Source of the DNA: an uncultured Senegalimassilia sp.
Lineage (GTDB): Bacteria; Actinomycetota; Coriobacteriia; Coriobacteriales; Eggerthellaceae
Assembly: GCA_934630815.1 (NCBI GenBank)
Contig: CAKTWI010000010.1
Location: forward strand, 1 to 64,000
Reading direction: 5' to 3'
Length of the DNA stretch: 64,000 bases
Below, piece by piece: positions 50,432 to 61,700 of the stretch. The translations under genes and the position numbers were made by a program. Below the pieces are notes generated by a model, which did not search any database, was not told the DNA's origin, and saw only the letters and a program-made list of their open reading frames with translations. How positions within the stretch are numbered: position 1 is the first letter of the stretch; each line of letters begins with the position of its first letter.

Positions 50432-51883
50432 TTAGGCTGCGGCGTCGGAATCGCTGTCCAGGTTGTCGGTGTCGAACAGCGTATCGACCCAGATCTCGTC
50501 GTCCGGTCCCGGCGGGGGAAGGAAGTCGAGATCGTCGTCTGTGCAGGTCGAGAGCGCTCTGTGTTTCTTCGGCGCCTCCCAGGTCGCAGCCGCTTCGCAG
50601 TCCGCAAACGCATCCCAATTCCCAGACATCTCGCAACTCGCAACAAACTCGCGATACCCCGGATGCTGCTCGAGTGCATAGGCGGGCTCGCATATGCCGC
50701 GCCGCCCGCGCTCGAACAGCCACCAGTTTCCGGCTGGCGTCTCGAGAAGCGTTGAGGGAAGCTTGTTGGCGCGCAGCGCGAAATACTTCGCCGTCCGCTC
50801 GTCCTGGAATCCCAGCACCAGGTGGCGATCGCAGTTGCCGATGATCGAGTTCGCCACCGCCTGGTCGTAACGCGCCTCAAGCTGGCTGACCGTTTGGCAG
50901 ATGATGGTGCAGCTGACCTCGCGGCTGCGGATGACGGAGAGCATGTCGTCGAAGCCGGGCAGCGTTAGGTTCGCAAAATCGTCCAACATGAAGCGAACGG
51001 GTACGGGCAGACGGCCGCCATCGCAGCGCGTGTCCGCGAAATCGCACAGGCTTGAGAACGCTTGGCGAACGAAAAGGCTGGTCAGGGGCGCTAAACTGCG
51101 GTCCATGTCATCCATGGTCACGAACAGCGCGCGCCGCTCGCGCCCAAGGTCGCAAAAGTCGATTTGCTGCACCTTGCGAAACGACGCGAGCGCGCCGTCG
51201 AACGTCAACGGCAGCAGATTTGCGGCGATGATGCCCATGATGCTCGAGTGCATCTTGTCGGCGCGCGCCGTGCTCCGTGCGCGGCGGAACAGCGATGCGG
51301 CGTAGCTGTCGGGGTCCTGTTTGGAAAGGTCGGCGAACAGCGCTTCGGCGTTGCCTTCGCACGCCTGCTCGTACACGCTCACCACCGACGCCATGTTCCA
51401 CTCGCGGTCGGGCAGCGCCTCGAACACGTAGGCGATGTAGCTGGCAACGTAGTTTGCCGCCGCGCCCGCCCAGAACGGGTCGTCGCCCATTTCCGCGCGG
51501 GGGAACAGCGAGCTGGCGATCGCGATGATGTCCTGCGCAAGAGGGCGGCCTTTGCGCCAGCGAACGTGGTGGAGCGGGTCGTAGCCGATTTCCCCGTCCA
51601 TGGTGGTGAAATCAAGGCTGTCGACGATGTACCCATGGGCGCGCAAATACGGCGCCATCTCGTCATGCAGGCGGCCTTTGGAGTCGAGCACGACGTAGGA
51701 ACCCTCGCATTGCAGCAGGTTCGGCTTCAGGAAATTGCGCGTTTTGCCCGATCCAGAACAGCCCAGAACGAGCACGTTGTTGTTAAGGCCGGTCGCCCAC
51801 GAGTCCATGCTCGCGGCGCGTTCGGAGGTGAGGATGAGCTGCCCCGCATAGGCGGCGCGGGCGTTCGCACGGTTGTCTATCAT
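50432..51883 (-). CDS. VirD4/TraG-type ATPase, locus 2
   Basis: 483 residues. Walker A LGCSGSGKTRNF (about 40-51), VVLDSKGRLHDEM, Walker B FMLDDFANLTLPG (about 300), TIICQTVSQLEARYDQ and GNCDRHLVLGFQ. The layout is the same as in the ATPase at 38939, with an N-terminus lacking a membrane anchor, but similarity is moderate, so the two loci are old paralogs. A Glu/Asp-rich C-terminal tail (DDDLDFLPPPGPDDEIW) replaces the basic tail of the other copy. It follows a clpP gene in the same operon. No conjugation genes are near. Confidence 0.85.
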   Translation of the reverse strand: MIDNRANARAAYAGQLILTSERAASMDSWATGLNNNVLVLGCSGSGKTRNFLKPNLLQCEGSYVVLDSKGRLHDEMAPYLRAHGYIVDSLDFTTMDGEIGYDPLHHVRWRKGRPLAQDIIAIASSLFPRAEMGDDPFWAGAAANYVASYIAYVFEALPDREWNMASVVSVYEQACEGNAEALFADLSKQDPDSYAASLFRRARSTARADKMHSSIMGIIAANLLPLTFDGALASFRKVQQIDFCDLGRERRALFVTMDDMDRSLAPLTSLFVRQAFSSLCDFADTRCDGGRLPVPVRFMLDDFANLTLPGFDDMLSVIRSREVSCTIICQTVSQLEARYDQAVANSIIGNCDRHLVLGFQDERTAKYFALRANKLPSTLLETPAGNWWLFERGRRGICEPAYALEQHPGYREFVASCEMSGNWDAFADCEAAATWEAPKKHRALSTCTDDDLDFLPPPGPDDEIWVDTLFDTDNLDSDSDAAA

Positions 51884-52052
51884 GGCTGCTTTCGCTTTCT
51901 GCTACAGGTTTGCGCTGGTGAATGGTGGGGCTGGGGAAGGGGTTGTCGCGCCCCGCGGCTGCCGAAGGCGCCCCGGAGCGGTTGCCGATTGCTGGGTCGC
52001 CGATTGCCAGGTTGGGGGCGAACCGGCGGCGCCTCACTGCCGGCTGCCCCCG

Positions 52053-52649
52053 TCAAAGCCTGGTGACAACGCGGTCCGCAAGGCCGGCTTCGACGGCTTC
52101 CTCCGCTTCGAAATAGGTGTCGGACGCCGTGAGTTCGAAGACGCGTTCGATCGGCATGCCGCTGTGCTGCGCGATGACGCCGGCGGTGATGTCGCGGATG
52201 CGCATGAGGTCGTCGGCCCGGGCTTTCACGGAGAGCGCGCTGCCGCCGACGCCGGCGCCGATGAGCGGGTCGTGGATCATGACGCGGCTGTGCGGCAGGA
52301 TCTCCCGCTCGTCGCCCGCGATGAACAGCAGCGCCCCCATGCTCGCTGCCATTCCAAGGCAGACAGTGCGGATGGGGCAGCTCACGGCTTGCATGACGTC
52401 GTAAAGCGCCAGGCCGGACTGGACTTCGCCGCCGGGGCTGTTGATGTAAAGCGTGATGGGCGCCGTGGGATCTTGGCGCTGGAGGTGAAGCAGGCCGCGG
52501 ATGACGACGGCGCAGGATTCAGCATCCACCGAGGTCATAAGCTCGAGCTCGCGTTGGTCGAGCATTTCGTCGCGGATGTCGAGGCGATTGAGGCCTTCTG
52601 CGGTTTCGCGGATGATTTGAGGTTGATAGACGAATGCGTATTCGCTCAT
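52053..52649 (-). CDS. ClpP-family serine protease, locus 2
   Basis: 198 residues, ATG 52649 with GGAAGGAG upstream. Triad: Ser103 (GMAASMGAL), His126 (VMIHDPL) and Asp177 (ASDTYFEAEEA). INSPGGEV at 70-77. It starts an operon with a VirD4-type ATPase (170 bp later) and the unknown 223-residue gene. Like locus 1 it has no ClpX/ClpA neighbour. The two clpP genes are clearly different from each other, so the pairing with VirD4-type genes was kept over time rather than newly duplicated. Confidence 0.9.
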   Translation of the reverse strand: MSEYAFVYQPQIIRETAEGLNRLDIRDEMLDQRELELMTSVDAESCAVVIRGLLHLQRQDPTAPITLYINSPGGEVQSGLALYDVMQAVSCPIRTVCLGMAASMGALLFIAGDEREILPHSRVMIHDPLIGAGVGGSALSVKARADDLMRIRDITAGVIAQHSGMPIERVFELTASDTYFEAEEAVEAGLADRVVTRL

Positions 52650-52772
52650 GACGAGCTCCTTCCGAGGGCGAGACGTGACAACCTAGGACGCAATAGGGAA
52701 GGCGCAAATTGGCAGCAAGCTAGCATGAGCTGCCATGCGCAGGGCGTCGCTTATAAGGTTGTATGGGAAAAT

Positions 52773-52846
52773 CCGATGCACGGCAGCTGCATCGGCAACT
52801 CCTATAGGCGCAAGGCCTATCTGCCAGGAGGCGGGTCTCGCGACCC
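52773..52846. other. Three tandem hairpins upstream of clpP locus 2
   Basis: CCGATGCA/TGCATCGG (52773-52780/52788-52795), ATAGGC/GCCTAT (52804-52809/52815-52820, with an outer CTCCT/AGGAG) and GGGTC/GACCC (52833-52837/52842-52846). On the minus strand they lie in the leader of the clpP operon and the first is followed by ATTTT, so they could be a terminator or regulatory RNA. On the plus strand they could belong to the RNA candidate downstream. Confidence 0.45.
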
Positions 52847-52999
52847 TCGGGTGCTTAAGACAGTAGCATGCGTCAAAGCAGCACGCAAGTGGGGAAATGG
52901 GAAAAGTTTCGGACCGCCGTCCATGCCTGGTATTTGCGTCCTCGCATCTGGCGCACTCTCACCGCAACGACTGTGAACCTTCCCCTCCCCGTACTCCGA

Positions 53000-53337
53000 A
53001 AGCGGGGGCAATGCAAGACTGCAATCGTTTAGCGGAATGGGGTAGTCTGGCACCTGAGAACTGAAGCGGGCCCGCTGCTGCGGTGCCGGTCGGTTCTCGT
53101 CACAAATCCCACGTGATGCGTCGTTGGACGCGGGGATGGGACGCATATTCGACCGAACGATCACCTGCCCAGTTGAACGCCAAGGTTGTATTGGAGCCGC
53201 CCTTCGGGGCTGCAACCTTGCCGATCATGAACAGGCGAAGCTACATTGGAGCCGCCCGTAAGGGCTGTAGCTGCGTCTTTTCGAATCCGGGCCGGAGTTG
53301 ATCATCTCGTTCACGGGGTTTGTTATACCCCCTTTCT
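53000..53337 (+). ncRNA. Candidate structured RNA with tandem hairpins and terminator
   Basis: A gene-free stretch with nested pairings. GGCACC/GGTGCC and GAGAAC/GTTCTC (about 53050-53100) lie in pseudoknot order, around a 12-bp AGCGGGCCCGCT palindrome. There are further CGGTCG/CGACCG and ATGCGTC/GACGCAT stems. Two look-alike hairpins follow: AAGGTTG/CAACCTT (53182-53188/53213-53219) and AGCTACA/TGTAGCT (53239-53245/53266-53272). Both carry the inner TTGGAGCCGCCC...GGGCTG, while their outer stems differ by compensating changes. GGGGT/ACCCC with CTTTCT (53315-53337) may end it. Ends and strand are uncertain, and I do not recognise the class. Confidence 0.4.
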
Positions 53338-53469
53338 CGGTCTGCGCAATGATTCAGGGGGAATCTTGCGCTGCTCAGCTTGATCTGAACTGCGCCGCAT
53401 CGCTCAAACGTGGGGAAATCCTATATCACCTGCTGCGTTTTCGCAGTTCTCTATTCTAAGGAGAATGTC

Positions 53470-54348
53470 ATGGCTATTTCCACCGAGATCGTCGGGAAGA
53501 CCTTTGGCCCGTTCGTGCGCGACTACACCTTCAAGGACCTTGAGATTTGCGCGCTTGGTTGCGGCGCCGGCTGGGACGGCCGCGTGGACCTGGAGTACGT
53601 CAACGAAGGCGACGCCAAGAACCCGGATTTGAAGGTTCTGCCCATCTTCGCCGTGCCGCTGACCGTCAACGAGGAGATGACCACCACCCTCGACTACGGT
53701 TTCGACTACTCCGGCTCGCTGCACTACGGCATCGACGTGCATTTCCATGCGCCGTTCAAGATGAACGACCACATCGAGACGTTTGTGACCCAAGAGGCAA
53801 TCTGGGACCGCGGCGAGGGTCGCGGCTCGCTGTCCAAGCAGGTCGGCAAGTCGTATTCCGCCGACGGCACCCACCTGTGCACGGTCGACACCTACGACTG
53901 CTGCATCTACGACGGCGGTTGGGGCGGCGAGCAGCCGCCGAGGGACTCCGTGGAGTACCCCGACCGCGAGCCCGATTTCACGTACGAGGAAACCTACGGC
54001 TACAACTGGCCGCTGGTGTATCGCCTGATGGGCGACTGGCATCAGCAGCACATCGACTGGTCCTACACCGAGCAGACCGGCCTTGAGCGCCCGATCGCCC
54101 ACGGCGTCAGCAGCGCCGGCGTGGCCATGCGCCACGTCATCTCCCTGCTGTTCCCGGGCCATCCCGAGGCGATGACGCGCTTCAAGTGCCGCTTCACCTC
54201 CCCGGTGCTGCCGGGCGTGCGCCTGCGCACCATCGTGTGGAAGACCGCCGAGGGCGAGGCGAAGTTCCGCATGGTCAACGCCGACGCGCCCGACTCTAAG
54301 CCGTTCCTGAACCACGGCATCGTCGAGTGGGACCCCGCTCGCGCCTAG
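53470..54348 (+). CDS. MaoC-like hydratase-fold protein
   Basis: 292 residues; ATG 53470 with AAGGAGA upstream. A double hot-dog layout: the first half (EIVGKTFGPFVRDYTFKDLE; YGIDVHFHAPFKMNDHIE) and the second half (HIDWSYTEQTGLERPIAHGV, then GVRLRTIVWKTAEG) resemble MaoC/2-enoyl-CoA hydratase domains. The GLERPIAHG segment matches the catalytic Asp/His hydratase motif region with variation. A CoA-thioester hydratase or dehydratase role is likely; the substrate cannot be told. Single gene with its own terminator. Confidence 0.75.
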   Translation: MAISTEIVGKTFGPFVRDYTFKDLEICALGCGAGWDGRVDLEYVNEGDAKNPDLKVLPIFAVPLTVNEEMTTTLDYGFDYSGSLHYGIDVHFHAPFKMNDHIETFVTQEAIWDRGEGRGSLSKQVGKSYSADGTHLCTVDTYDCCIYDGGWGGEQPPRDSVEYPDREPDFTYEETYGYNWPLVYRLMGDWHQQHIDWSYTEQTGLERPIAHGVSSAGVAMRHVISLLFPGHPEAMTRFKCRFTSPVLPGVRLRTIVWKTAEGEAKFRMVNADAPDSKPFLNHGIVEWDPARA

Positions 54349-54411
54349 CGGTTTTGCGTCGCAGCCGAGCGGCTGCCGGCTGAACGACTGCGAACGAAAT
54401 ATGATTTGCAA

Positions 54412-54446
54412 CGTGTGGCAGGGATGTGTCCCTGCCACACGCGTTT
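54412..54446 (+). terminator. Intrinsic terminator after the MaoC-like gene
   Basis: A perfect 13-bp stem (CGTGTGGCAGGGA / TCCCTGCCACACG) with a TGTG loop, followed by CGTTTTT. Confidence 0.85.
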
Positions 54447-54518
54447 TTGCCCGACGTTTTGCCGGCAGCGTTGCGCGCTCGATTCCATGTGCGAGAAGCT
54501 TTTGCCGCGAATATGTCT

Positions 54519-54669
54519 CAGATTGCGAGTTTTCCGAATGGCGAACGCGGTCGGCTGCGTGCCGCTTTGCGCTTGGTGCAATGGATGCAGCGTTCGTTAC
54601 ATTTTGCGAGCGAAGTTGGTTGGGAAGCGCCTCCTTGGCTGCCGGCAAATTCGGAAAACTCGCAATCTG
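54519..54669. repeat. Repeat D, copy 1 (inverted ends)
   Basis: Perfect 21-bp ends: CAGATTGCGAGTTTTCCGAA at 54519 and its complement ending at 54669. About 110 bp of inner sequence is loosely shared with copy 2 at 62642. MITE-like, with no coding content. Confidence 0.75.
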
Positions 54670-54791
54670 TGACACGAAACGCCGAAAACGTTCCTGCCGT
54701 TCCTGTTTTCGCCAGGTTAACTCGGTTGTACAATGGGCGCGTTCTCGATATCGCTTGATGGAAGTGCGCGCGAAAGGATTTCGCTACGGAT

Positions 54792-55496
54792 ATGGACATC
54801 GCTATGGGTACCGCTACGAATGTCGCCTCGGACACCGCTGTGGACCTGAAGCAGGCTATGCGGCAGCGGCATACTGTGCGCAAGTTCACGTCCGAGCCGC
54901 TTTCGGTTGAGCTGATTTCGCAGCTCAACGACCGCGTTTGTGCAAACAACGAGCGCTTCGGGTTGGCGATCTCGCTGAAGGTGGGCGACGAATCGGCGCT
55001 GCCCGGCGTGCTTAAGTTGTTTTTCGCCAAAGGCGTGCGCAACTATTTCGTGCTGGCCGGCAGCGACAGGCCCGGGCTTGGCGAAGATCTCGGTTACGCA
55101 AGCGCCGACTTGATGCTTTTTGCGCAGGCGCTCGGGCTGAACACGTGGTGGATCGGCGGCACGTTCAGCCGCAAAAACGTCGAACAGGCTGTGCCGGGGA
55201 AGAAGGTCATCGGCATCGCCGCCGTGGGCTTCGGCGTCACGCCGGGCGCCGCGCACAAAAGCAAGACGGCGGCCGAGGTCAGCTCGTACGAGGGCCCGGA
55301 GCCGCAGTGGTTTGCGGACGGCGTGCAGGCAGCGCTTCTTGCTCCGACGGCGCTCAACAAGCAGTGCTTCCGGATCGCCGGCGCGGGCAATAAGGTTTCC
55401 ATTACCGAAAACGGCGGCGCGTTCAGCGGCGCGGATATCGGCATCGTGAAGTACCGCTTCGAGCTAGGCGCCGGCAACGCATTCGAGTGGGCGTAG
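54792..55496 (+). CDS. Nitroreductase-family protein
   Basis: 234 residues. An N-terminal AMRQRHTVRKF motif (FMN phosphate contact) starts the nitroreductase fold. A mid part (GLGEDLGYASADLMLFAQAL, GLNTWWIGGTF) has the conserved dimer/FMN segment, and WFADGVQAALLAPTALNKQC lies toward the C-terminus. This arrangement fits the TM1586-like nitroreductase group. It would be an FMN-dependent NAD(P)H oxidoreductase of unknown substrate. Ribosome site GAAAGGA is a little far from the ATG at 54792. Confidence 0.75.
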   Translation: MDIAMGTATNVASDTAVDLKQAMRQRHTVRKFTSEPLSVELISQLNDRVCANNERFGLAISLKVGDESALPGVLKLFFAKGVRNYFVLAGSDRPGLGEDLGYASADLMLFAQALGLNTWWIGGTFSRKNVEQAVPGKKVIGIAAVGFGVTPGAAHKSKTAAEVSSYEGPEPQWFADGVQAALLAPTALNKQCFRIAGAGNKVSITENGGAFSGADIGIVKYRFELGAGNAFEWA

Positions 55497-55745
55497 CTTC
55501 CTCGTTCCTTCTCTTCCTTTTTCCGTGCTTGATTCCTGACGGTTAGCGCTACGTCCCTGAAGTGTCCGGGTTGGGGGCGGGGATTTTTGCGCTTTCGTTT
55601 CCCCCTGGTCAGGGGATGGTTCGTATATGCGTACCTAGTTGTTTTGGCGGGTTTTGGGGATGATGCAGGGTGGATTGGAAGTTTGTGAGCGCTGCGTCGG
55701 GGGCCTGTCGTCGCTGCGGGGCGCACTCATGGGAAGGAGTTCGGA

Positions 55746-58700
55746 ATGGGAGCGGAAAGGCGTGACCGGGCCGGTGACATTCGTGCCGATGCGAACCCAG
55801 GGAAGGGTACTTGGCGTGCTTGGAAATCGACGAAGCGCGTGACCTTGCAACAGCGCATGCGGGCGTTGCGTTCGGGCGCGCGTCCGTGGCGGGTGGTTTG
55901 GCGTCGCGGGACGGCGGCGGCGCTGTCGTGCATTTTGGCGGTGGGCTTGATGCCTGTGGCCAGTTTTGCGCAGGGCTCGGAAACCGTCGCCGCAGCGCGT
56001 GAGAGTTTGCGGGCGAACGCTTCCGGTGCGGCTGACGGCGGCGCTGGAAACGGCGTCGATGCGGCTAACGGTTTTGCGGCCGATGATACGGGTTACGTTG
56101 CTGCCGATTCCGCCGACGGCGGGGTGCTCGTCGTAGGCTCGGAGGTCGTGGCAGGTGGCGAAGGATCCGTCGACGCGCTGGGCGCTCCGGGCTCGCAAAG
56201 CGCCCAGAACCCGCAGAGCGCGCAGGCTGCCGCGGGCGCGGCTTCGTCGGCTGTTGGCGATGCCGGAAACGCTAACGGCAATGCCGCCGCTGGGGACGCT
56301 GACCCCGCAGCCGCCAACGACTCCGCGGCAGCCGACTCCGACTCCGACCCCGACGCCGACGGTCCGGGTCCTGTGCCCGACTACGACGGCACCGAGGCCG
56401 CGTACGTCTACGACGAGTACTACGGCGAATACCTCCTGGCAACCGCTAAGGGCATCACCGGCGACAAGGTCGACGGCGATGTCGGCTACGTCGCCGGCAA
56501 GGCAACGCCTGCGCAGGTCTGGCTGACCCTGGACGAGGAAACGAACGAGTTGACCGTGCACCACGTCGATGCCGGCGCGGTCGCGTTCGAGGTCCCGGCA
56601 ACCGTCGACGGCCGTCCCATCACCACCGTCGGCGGCTGCGGGTCGTCGAACCTGACCTCGGTCACGTTCCCCGCCGATTCCCGCGTCACTCGCCTGAGCT
56701 GGGGCGCGTTCTCCGGCTCGCAGCTGCAGTCCATCGCGCTGCCCAGCAGCCTGGAGACGCTAGATGAAAGCGTGTTCCAGGACTGCAAAAAGCTGCAAAC
56801 GGTTGAGTGGCCGAAGAACAACGACATGCTCAAAACCATCCCTGCCGAGACGTTCGCCGGCTGCTCTATGCTCGATGACAGCGTGGTGGCCAGCATCCCC
56901 GCAAGCGTGGAGACCATCGACTACCGCGCTTTCGCAAGATGCTCCCCTGACATCTACGTACAAGGCGAGACGCCCGAGCCGTTCACCGAGGTCAACGTGC
57001 CCGGTACCGTCAAAACCGTCGAGCGTAACGCGTTCGAAGGCTGCAGCCATGTCCGCTCCATTTCCATCGGCGATGGCGTGCAAACCATCGGCAACCGCGC
57101 CTTTGCCGGCATGCCGCTCATGGCGGGCGCGGAAGTGGTGCTGCCCGCAACCGTGAGCACCGTGGGCCAGGACGCGTTCGACAACACGCAGATCACGTCG
57201 AGCGCCTCGGGCACCGAGTGGAAGCGCAACGCCGTGACGCTGCGCGTGCTCAACCCCGACTTCGAGCTGACCGAATACGAGTACGGCGGCACGCTGGAGA
57301 TCGACGGCAAGAAGTACGAGAACCCGTTCTCGCTGGGGCAGACCATCGTGGCGTTCGCGAAGAACTCGGCGGGTCAGCCGTCGTGGATCAAGCGCGCGGC
57401 CGACGCGGTGGCGGGCCAGGAAGACGAGCACAACCCGGGCAAGCCCGCCTACACGTTCCAATGGATGGAGGAATCGTCCCAGGTCACGGGTAAGGTTCCC
57501 GCAGGGGCGCAAGTGACGCTGTTCCAGAACGGCGTCGCCACTGCGGCGAAGGTGTCCGCGGATGGCACGTTCGCCGTTGAGGCATTGTCGAACACGCCGG
57601 CCACGCTGCAGGTGAGCCTGGAGGGCTGCTACGACCAGGTGCTCACGCGCGCGGCCGAGGCCATGGCCGGCACATGGGACGTCGGCGAGCTCAAAGCCGA
57701 ATCGTTTGAGAAGCTGCCCGTGCAGCGCCTGATGAACGTGAACCTGCGCAAGCAGGTGGGCACCGGCGACGATGGCGCGCCCGTATGGGAAACCGTGCTC
57801 TCCGATAGCGGCCTGGCCTTCGAGCTGCGCCAGGGCGACCGCGTGCTGCGCGAGGGCGAAGACGCCGACTACGTGCGCCAGGGCCTGAGCGTGCTGCTCT
57901 CGCAGGAGGTGGCGGATGCGGCGAAGGAGCTCACGCTTGCCGTGACGCCCGACGATTCGCTGGCGCTCGGCGCGGGCGAGGGCCGGGCCATGCCCGCCGA
58001 CGGCGCGTTCGACGTGGATTTGCGCGCGTGGGGCGGTATGAAGGTGACCACGAAGTCGACGTTCTCCGGAAGCAACGACGTGATGGTGTTCCGCAACGGC
58101 GCGTGCGTGGCAACGGGCCTGTCAGATTCCGCAGGTGAACTGCCGTTTTCGCTTGAAAGCCTGAAGGCAGGCGCGTACACGGTGATCGCCGTGAACCACA
58201 CAAGCGTGGATCTGAGGGTGCCAACGCTGGCCGCCTTCGACCGCCTGAAGCTTGAGGAAGGCGTGCAGTACGCGCGCGCCGAGGTGCAGGTTGAGGACGG
58301 TGCGCAGGCGCAGGTGGCCCTTGACGTGCCCGTGTTCGATGCGTCGGCGTACCTGGCGCAGTGCGGCGTCATGAGGCAAAGCGGCGTGGTGGCCGATCGC
58401 AGCGCCATCGTGGCGGGCGTGGAAGCGCAGGTCAGGGTCAGTTTCAACCTTGACCAGGAGCGCGATGCCGTGCTGCAGTTGGAGATGCCCGAGGGCGACT
58501 TTTCTGACATCGCCATCGGCGGGAACATCGGCGACGAAGCCAAGCAGCTGCCCCTCACGCGCAACGGCGACGTTGTGTCGGTGGACCTGGGCCGCGCGCA
58601 GACCGGCGACCTGTTCGTGCGCTTCTCCGCGCAGCGCGCGGGCGCGTGCACGGTGAACGCGACGCTTAAGCTCGGCGACGCCGTGCTGCCGCTGGGCGCC

Positions 58701-61700
58701 GCGGACATGAGCGTCTACGATGCCGGCATCGAGCTGCCGTCTTCCCAGGTCACGGCCATTACGGGCAACAAAGCCACGGTGTGCGCAGCGCCCGATTCCC
58801 GCGTGGAGCTGGCCGTCGGCGGCAAGCGCTTCGCCGGCACGTGCAACAAGCTGGGCCGCGCTTCGATCGACTACGACGTCCCCGACAATCTAGTGCCGGG
58901 CCAGCGCGTGATGCTGCAGGCCTACCTTTCGGGCGCGCAGCAGCCGGCGGCCACGGCCTACGTCACCTACACGGGCGGCGCGTCCATCGAGCGTTTCGAC
59001 GTGGTGACGCGCGGCAAAACGCAGCGGCTCATCGACAACGGCAAGGAAACGGAAGCGTTCGGCTACACGCTGCACCACGAGCGCACCAAGAAGAACGCCT
59101 ACTGGACGTTCGCCATCACGCTTGATGCGCATGGTGCCCAGCTCGACGACGAGTTCAACTTGTACGTGGACTGCATCGACGGCCGCACGGTGACCATTCC
59201 CATGAAGAAGCGCGCGACCGACGGCGACCGCGTGCGCTTCGTGGGCGAGTACGTCGACCAGGCGTATCTGGACCTGCTGGCCGATGACGCGGCGGCGGGC
59301 ATAACCGGCCAGGTATGGCTTGGCGACATGAAAGGCCTGTTCATCCCCTCGTCCTACGGCGTGAGCAACTCGCTGCTCTCGGGCATGGCCACGGTGGACG
59401 CGAACGTGGTGGTGAAGAACATCGCGGAGCAAAGCACCCAGAAGGTCGACCAGATCAACGCGGTGCTGGTGGGCGACCTGACCGATCGCGACCAGTACGA
59501 GCAGCAGCAAAGCGACGAGTTCCGCAAAGATCTGCTTGACGCCGTGGCCGACGACCAGGAGCTGGCGGCTAGCCTGGCCGACGTGATGAACGAGCTGGGC
59601 GACAGTCATGGCTACCTGACGGGCACCGCGGCCGATGAGCGCAACACGTTCTGGTACCAGGTGCTGCACGGCGACGGCGTGCTGGAATCCGACTGGTTCG
59701 CCGAGCTGTTCGGCGCCCAGTACGACGACCCCGAGGTGCAGGAGGGCGTCGACACCCTGCGTGACCTGGTGATCTCTCAGCACAACGACTTCGAGAAGTA
59801 CCGCAAGGCCGTGGGCGAGGACCTGGGCGTGGGCGACCTTTCCCAGTATAACGACTGGGACGAGGTGTTCATCGCCTCGCTTGAGAACAACGTCGACGGC
59901 ATCACCGTGAGCGACTTCGACGGCGACACTGCCGGCTTCACGGAGACGATCGACCAGGGCGGATACCGCGTGCGCACGCGCATGAGCGACGACGGCGTGG
60001 GATTCAAGGCCATCGTCAACCTGCCCAGCGGCGCCGTGAAGACGCTTCAGGCGGACTTCGAGGACGCGGCGAAGAGCAACATAAAGCTGGCCACGATGCT
60101 GGATTCGGTGAACCTGGCCACGGACTTTGACAAGCAATGGGCGAACTTGGCGCTGCAGACCATTAAATCCAAGCCCGTGTTCAAGGCGATGCAGAAGTTC
60201 ACATCGCCGATGGTCAGGGGTCACCTGGCAGCATTTTTGCAGTACCAGGACACGTACCGCATGCCTTGGAAGTGGGCGAAGAACGTGCCGGTGTACTCGG
60301 GCGCCATCGCCTCGATCGGACTGGGGACCAGCTACATCGGCGCGAAGGACGCGCTGAGCAACGCCGAGGACACCGAGGTGCGCCTGGCCGAGATGCGCGG
60401 CGAGGTTGAGCACATCGAGATGCTGATTCGCTGGTACTCCGGCAAGGGCAACATCGCGAACCTGAAGGAGTGCCTTGAGGCGCTGAAAAACGAGCTGTTC
60501 TACGCGAAACGCCTGGTGTCGCTGCTTGAGCAGCAGCGCGCCAACGAGTACGCGGACGCCGGCATCGGCGTGGTGATGGGCGGCATCGGCGCCGGCGCGA
60601 CACTGTTCTGCCCGCCCGCCGGCGCGATCTTGGTGTCGGGGATGTCCTATGGCTACGACGTGTCGTCGTCGATGGCGAACTCCGACCGTGCGAAGAACCT
60701 GTCCTGGGCGCAGCGCATGTACCAGCGCGCCGTGGCCGAGCGCATGGAGAAGTGCCAGCCGGTCGAGGAGGAGATCGACCGCCAGCGCGAGAAGCGCCGC
60801 AAGGAGCTGAGCGAGATCGAGGCGCGGCTGGGCATCGACCCCTCGGGCTACGTGTACGAGGCGGTGAAGTCCAACCGGCTTGAGGATGTGACGGCCGAGG
60901 TGTGGTACAGCGCGTCGGCCGACGGCGCGGGCGCGGTGCCGTGGGACGCACAGTCCTACGAGCAGGTCAACCCACAGCCGACCGACGGCGACGGCGTGTT
61001 CGGCTGGTACACGCCGGTAGGCTTCTACCAGGTGCGGTTCACGAAAGCGGGCTACGAGGAGGCGCGCACGGAGTGGATGGCCGTGCCCCCGGTTCGCACG
61101 GGGCTTGAGATCGGGCTGCGCACCACCGAGAAACCGCAGGTGGAAAGCGCGCGGGCGTACACCGATTGCGTGGAGCTGACGTTCTCGCAGTACATGGACG
61201 CCACCGACGCGTCGCTGGCCGAGCTGGCGGCGACCGGGCTGGGCGAGGGCTGCGCGTTCGAGTGGGTCGGCCCCGAGGAGGGCGCCGACGGGCAGCAGGT
61301 GGCCAAGGCGCTGCGCATAAAGCCGGCGAAGGCGCTCGAGGCCGGGTCGACCGTGGAGTTTTCGCTGGCCGGCGCGGTGAACTACGCGGGCATCGCGATG
61401 GACGGCTGGAACAGCGGGCAACTTACGGTTGGTGCGCACGCGGCGGAGCTGAAGCTGAACGTGGAGCAGGGATATTCCCTGGTCACGGGGCAGTCGTGCG
61501 AGGTTTCGGCCTACGTGCGCGACGCCTCCGGGCAGCCGCTGGCCGGGCAGCTGGTTGTCGCGAACGTGGGGAGTTCTGTGGTGGCCGGCCTTGGCGGCGG
61601 GGCTGGAGTGGCAAGCGCCGTGACCGACGTGGAGGGCATCGCGCGCTTCGCCTTGTCGGGCGAGGCGCCGGGCATGACCGACTTGACGGTGACGGTGGCC

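Noticed and set aside
52741..52860. Cobalamin or molybdenum-cofactor riboswitch
   Set aside because: Some hairpins and a CCAGGAGG string looked suggestive, but the conserved cores of those riboswitches could not be aligned, and the neighbouring genes are unrelated to those cofactors.
53040..53100. TPP riboswitch because of a CTGAGA string
   Set aside because: The second conserved arm of the thi-box (ACCTGATC...AATGCCAGCG-type) is absent.
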